In this document: piece by piece, positions 61,433-64,000 of the stretch
Layout of the letters: the number at the start of each line of letters is the position of its first letter
How positions within the stretch are numbered: position 1 is the first letter of the stretch
Assembly (NCBI GenBank): GCA_963817405.1
Contig: CAWFNW010000002.1
Coordinates: 1-64,000 of the forward strand
Source: CAWFNW01 sp963817405
GTDB lineage: Bacteria > Actinomycetota > Coriobacteriia > Anaerosomatales > Anaerosomataceae
Reading direction: 5' to 3'
DNA length: 64,000 bases
Position numbers and translations under genes: made by a program
Notes under the pieces: model-generated
The model's input: only the letters and a program-made list of their open reading frames with translations
Told to the model about the DNA's origin: nothing
Database searches by the model: none

Positions 61433-62125
61433 TTACTTCCACCCCCTGGTGAGAGCTGGTTCGGGATATAGGTCCACGTCGTAGCCCCTGCCGTCCTGTG
61501 ACGGAATCTCTCTTGTGAACTTGATTGCACTGGCCGGACATACTTCCACACAGGCTTGCTTGCCGCCGGGGCCACCGTCTTCAGTCATGTACGGCGTATT
61601 GGCGCACAGGTCACACTTCTGCGCATGACGATCTGCGGGATTCCACAGCGCTCTTGCTGGCGCGTACGGGCATGCGTTCACGCAGCGTTCGCAGCCGATA
61701 CACTTTCCCTCATCGACGGTACGCACGTTGCCGTTGGCCGCATCCACATGCATGGCGCCGGTCGGACAGGCCTCCACGCAGGCCGGATACACGCACTGGT
61801 GACACTGCTCCTGCGTGATGTCGTTCGGGAAGGAGATTAGCGGGTTGCGCAGTATCTGTATGCGTGAGAGAGAGAGGCTTACCTTGCCCTCGTGGACCAT
61901 CGAGCAAGCCGCCATGCACGTCGTGCAGCCAGCGCACTCCGTCTTGTCGACGAGGAGATAGCCTTCGGACGCCGGTATCGCGAGAACCTTGTCGGGGAAC
62001 AGGATGCCGCCGAACAACGCGCCGCCGAATACGGCTCCCATACCGAGGCTGCCTGCGCCGGTGAGGAACTCACGGCGTGATACGCCTGCTTTGGCGACGG
62101 AGTCTTTCTTATCGATGTCTGCCAT
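61433..62125 (-). CDS. Tat-signal four-cluster ferredoxin, AOR-2 operon
   Basis: A 230-residue protein paralogous to the AOR-1 partner. Tat signal VSRREFLTGAGSLGMGAVFG then ALFGGILFP; clusters CAGCTTCMAAC, CHQCVYPACVEAC, CIGCERCVNAC and CDLC...CVEVC. ATG 62125 is the second methionine codon; GAAAGGA lies at proper spacing for it, whereas the first would be only three bases away. It lies between the cytochrome b and AOR-2 genes. Confidence 0.9.
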   Translation of the reverse strand: MADIDKKDSVAKAGVSRREFLTGAGSLGMGAVFGGALFGGILFPDKVLAIPASEGYLLVDKTECAGCTTCMAACSMVHEGKVSLSLSRIQILRNPLISFPNDITQEQCHQCVYPACVEACPTGAMHVDAANGNVRTVDEGKCIGCERCVNACPYAPARALWNPADRHAQKCDLCANTPYMTEDGGPGGKQACVEVCPASAIKFTREIPSQDGRGYDVDLYPEPALTRGWK

Positions 62126-62166
62126 CGTCATTCCTTTCAGATTCGCAGTGACGAGACCGGGCTGCT

Positions 62167-63063
62167 TCAGGCTGCGTCCTCATCGGACGTCTTGGATGGC
62201 GACCAGCTACCCACGAACTCGGCGACCTCACCGTCGCCCTCGAGCTCGGCGACCCACCCCGCGTGTTCCGCCTTGGCGTGCTCGAGCGAGATGTAGCCGG
62301 TGATCATCGAGCGCAGCATCGGCCAGCCCATGGGCAGAATCGCCGCGAAGAGCACGTGTGCCAGGAAGAAGGCCAGCATGGCGACGGTGGCGATGTCATG
62401 CACCGGTGTGGCGACCGCCATGAGTCCCGCCGGCACGTCGATCGCATGGGCCGCCACTTTCAGGAGCCCAGTGATGATGATGACGACCGTCGAAGCGAGA
62501 GCGAGCAGGAACGCCATCTTCTCGCTTTCGAAGTACTTGGTCTCCGGTGGCATGGAGTACTTCTTGATGCCTAGGAGGCGCCCGTAGTGACGCTTTGTGA
62601 ACTCGAGCGCGTTCTTCGTCGGCAAGTGCTCCTTGAAGCGCTTCGTTGCCAGGAACGTGTTCGCGGCGTAGTAGAACGTGCCGAACAGGAACACCACCAC
62701 ACTCACGAAATGGACGTTCATCCACGCCGTGATCGGCTCCCCGCTGGCGACGAGCGCCGGCAAGAACCACACGCCCATCGCGATTCCGGAGACGAGAAGC
62801 GCGGCGGTCCCGATTCCGTGCGTCCAGTGCTCCAGCCGTGCCGGGCCGTCGTGCCTGAGCACGCGGTCGCCCTCGATCACCGGATCCGTGCGCTTGGTCA
62901 ACCCTGCCCCGATCACGCCGACCAACGGCGCGAGCCACACGAGCCACGTGGCCGAGTCGAAGAGCAGTTTGGCACCGTCCGCCTGCGCAGCTCGAATCGC
63001 ATAGGCGATTCCCGCAACATAGGCGAGCGCGATGACGATGCCGAAGACACCACGCCTACTCAT
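62167..63063 (-). CDS. Cytochrome b subunit, AOR-2 operon
   Basis: A 298-residue b-type cytochrome. Membrane segments: GVFGIVIALAYVAGIAYAI, ATWLVWLAPLVGVIGAGL, LEHWTHGIGTAALLVSGIAM GVWFLPAL, MNVHFVSVVVFLFGTFYYAA NTF and VHDIATVAMLAFFLAHVLFA AIL. The haem-ligand histidine pattern (H-W-T-H, N-V-H-F, P-V-H-D, L-A-H) equals that of the AOR-1 cytochrome. ATG 63063 is preferred for its spacing to AAGGGG; a start six bases earlier is possible. First gene of the operon. Confidence 0.88.
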   Translation of the reverse strand: MSRRGVFGIVIALAYVAGIAYAIRAAQADGAKLLFDSATWLVWLAPLVGVIGAGLTKRTDPVIEGDRVLRHDGPARLEHWTHGIGTAALLVSGIAMGVWFLPALVASGEPITAWMNVHFVSVVVFLFGTFYYAANTFLATKRFKEHLPTKNALEFTKRHYGRLLGIKKYSMPPETKYFESEKMAFLLALASTVVIIITGLLKVAAHAIDVPAGLMAVATPVHDIATVAMLAFFLAHVLFAAILPMGWPMLRSMITGYISLEHAKAEHAGWVAELEGDGEVAEFVGSWSPSKTSDEDAA

Positions 63064-63113
63064 ATGCACACCCCTTCCCCTGTATCCCTATTCTCTTGTC
63101 TACACAGGTCGTG

Positions 63114-63196
63114 AATTATCCACCTGTCCGGAGTGGATAACCCATATACTGAAACTCGGGTCTTGTATTGTCAATCTCTCCAAAATGGATACAATG
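63114..63196. promoter_or_regulatory. Inverted repeat between AOR-2 operon and Fic-like gene
   Basis: TTATCCAC and GTGGATAA form a palindrome across CTGTCCGGA (63118-63140), and TGTCAATCTCTCCAAAATGG ATACAAT (63170-63196) repeats a string also found at 30647-30670. Location between divergent genes and similarity to the first locus support a shared operator type. Confidence 0.6.
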
Positions 63197-63257
63197 AGAT
63201 CACCTCGATCGTACCGACCGAGCGCAGCTGAGACTCACGGCGATCATTGGGGGCGTG

Positions 63258-64000
63258 ATGTCACCGTCCAGAAGTTCTAACTCGCGGCCTGCCCCGGCAG
63301 GGGACGTCGAACGACTCATCGGCTTGCTGGACCGCGACGACGTGCGGCAGTCGATCCTCTTTGCCGCGGCCAACACCGTCCCGCTTGACAAGCTCTCAGG
63401 CCTCCCCGTCCCCGCAGGCTTCACGCGCGAGCAGACGATCGCCCTGGTGTCCGCCGTCACTCGTACGGGCGCCGTGTATTCGCCAATTCCGGACGAAGAC
63501 GGCCGGCTGCACTGGTACGTGTACACGCATGCTATGAGGCGAGCGCTGAGCGAGATCGACCGCTTCTGCACCGAGGAGTCGCTTCTCTACAAAGAGACGA
63601 GCAGGCGCGCCGGAGCGCGGTTCCTCATCCAGTCGAACGTCGACGAGGCTATCTGTGCAGCGCAGCTGGACGGAGTGGGTGTCGACGGCGATTCAGCCAA
63701 GGACCTGCTGCTCATGCAGCGGCAGCCGCGCACACCCGCGGAGCGCTTGGTCTTGAACCAGTTCCAGCTGGGAGAGCAGCTCCACGAGATGACGAGTCTG
63801 CCGTGGACGCCGGAGACGCTCCACGGCCTGTATGCCCAACTCACAGCGGGAGTTCCTGTCGATCGCGTACAAGTCTCCGATGAGGAGGCGCGACAGCGAG
63901 AGGCGATCCTGAGGGGCGCATGCGAGTATGCCGGCTCCGTCTACCGCGCCAAGTGCGAGCACCCCGCCATCACCGCGTGCATCTTGCGCACGGTCATCGC
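63258..64000 (+). CDS. Fic-like/winged-HTH protein 2, 5' part
   Basis: Runs off the right edge; 247 residues present. From ATG 63258 it reads SPSRSSNSRPAPAGDVERLI and contains GARFLIQSNVDEAICAAQLD GVGVDGDSAKDLLLMQRQPR TPAERLVLNQFQLGEQLHEM, matching the Fic-like protein at 30758 in the helical region and again with L-D-G in place of the inhibitory S-x-x-x-E-G. The last part, AILRGACEYAGSVYRAKCEH PAITACILRTVI, matches the 30758 protein just before its HP box. Catalytic motif and HTH lie beyond the window. It is divergent from the AOR-2 operon. Confidence 0.65.
   Translation, partial: MSPSRSSNSRPAPAGDVERLIGLLDRDDVRQSILFAAANTVPLDKLSGLPVPAGFTREQTIALVSAVTRTGAVYSPIPDEDGRLHWYVYTHAMRRALSEIDRFCTEESLLYKETSRRAGARFLIQSNVDEAICAAQLDGVGVDGDSAKDLLLMQRQPRTPAERLVLNQFQLGEQLHEMTSLPWTPETLHGLYAQLTAGVPVDRVQVSDEEARQREAILRGACEYAGSVYRAKCEHPAITACILRTVI

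Overview
The window is high-GC DNA with dense, mostly operonic genes and strong GTG/ATG starts behind purine-rich ribosome sites. The gene content points to a strictly anaerobic actinobacterium, most likely a Coriobacteriia-like lineage: three aldehyde:ferredoxin oxidoreductase (AOR) family enzymes, an Isc/TusA/DsrE sulfur relay, a GlmL-type protein and an ornithine/alanine racemase-like enzyme. The taxonomy is inference; no rRNA or tRNA gene was seen.

Layout. 1-11.7 kb is a toxin-antitoxin (TA) island: ParE/RelE, Phd-RelE, HigBA, nucleotidyltransferase-HTH, YefM-YoeB, MazEF and a HigB-HigA fusion, plus decayed copies. It is interrupted by a methyltransferase, a HerA-like ATPase, an acetyltransferase and a peptide-binding lipoprotein. 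11.8-17.6 kb is a complete peptide ABC transporter (ATPases, permeases, second binding protein). 17.8-26 kb holds an acetyltransferase, an F420/NADP-reductase-like protein, a sulfur-relay operon (TusA, DsrE, IscS, an IscU fusion), a VapBC pair and a racemase. 26.3-32.1 kb is the first AOR, Tat-ferredoxin and cytochrome b operon with a divergent Fic-like/HTH protein. 32.2-51 kb is an envelope region: a giant repeat surface protein, a beta-helix protein with the same C-terminal cassette, two glycosyltransferases, a flippase, an LCP ligase, and an O-antigen-ligase-like protein fused to a glucuronyl-epimerase-like domain, then a MASE3-SpoIIE phosphatase and GlmL. 52-55.6 kb is an operon of a small sterol-carrier-like protein, an iron alcohol dehydrogenase and a third, apparently cytoplasmic AOR. 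56.5-64 kb holds a flavodoxin-ferredoxin, a B12-type radical SAM protein, and the second AOR, Tat-ferredoxin and cytochrome b operon with its own divergent Fic-like protein, cut by the window end.

How the genes work together. The two AOR operons look like membrane-linked redox modules: the AOR oxidises or reduces an unknown substrate, a four-cluster ferredoxin relays electrons, and a b-type cytochrome connects to the quinone pool. Each has a divergent Fic-fold protein and related inverted repeats between them, suggesting paired local regulation. The third AOR is coupled to an alcohol dehydrogenase, suggesting an alcohol-aldehyde-acid route. The sulfur relay could supply Fe-S and pterin-cofactor sulfur. 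The envelope genes look like one exopolysaccharide assembly and surface-display locus.

Two window-wide features stand out. First, a near-perfect 44-bp palindrome recurs at least ten times between genes, always in the same orientation. Second, more than 25 single-base frameshifts break otherwise well-conserved genes, concentrated in GC homopolymers and repeats. This suggests residual assembly indels rather than real pseudogenes, so many genes are annotated across a frameshift.
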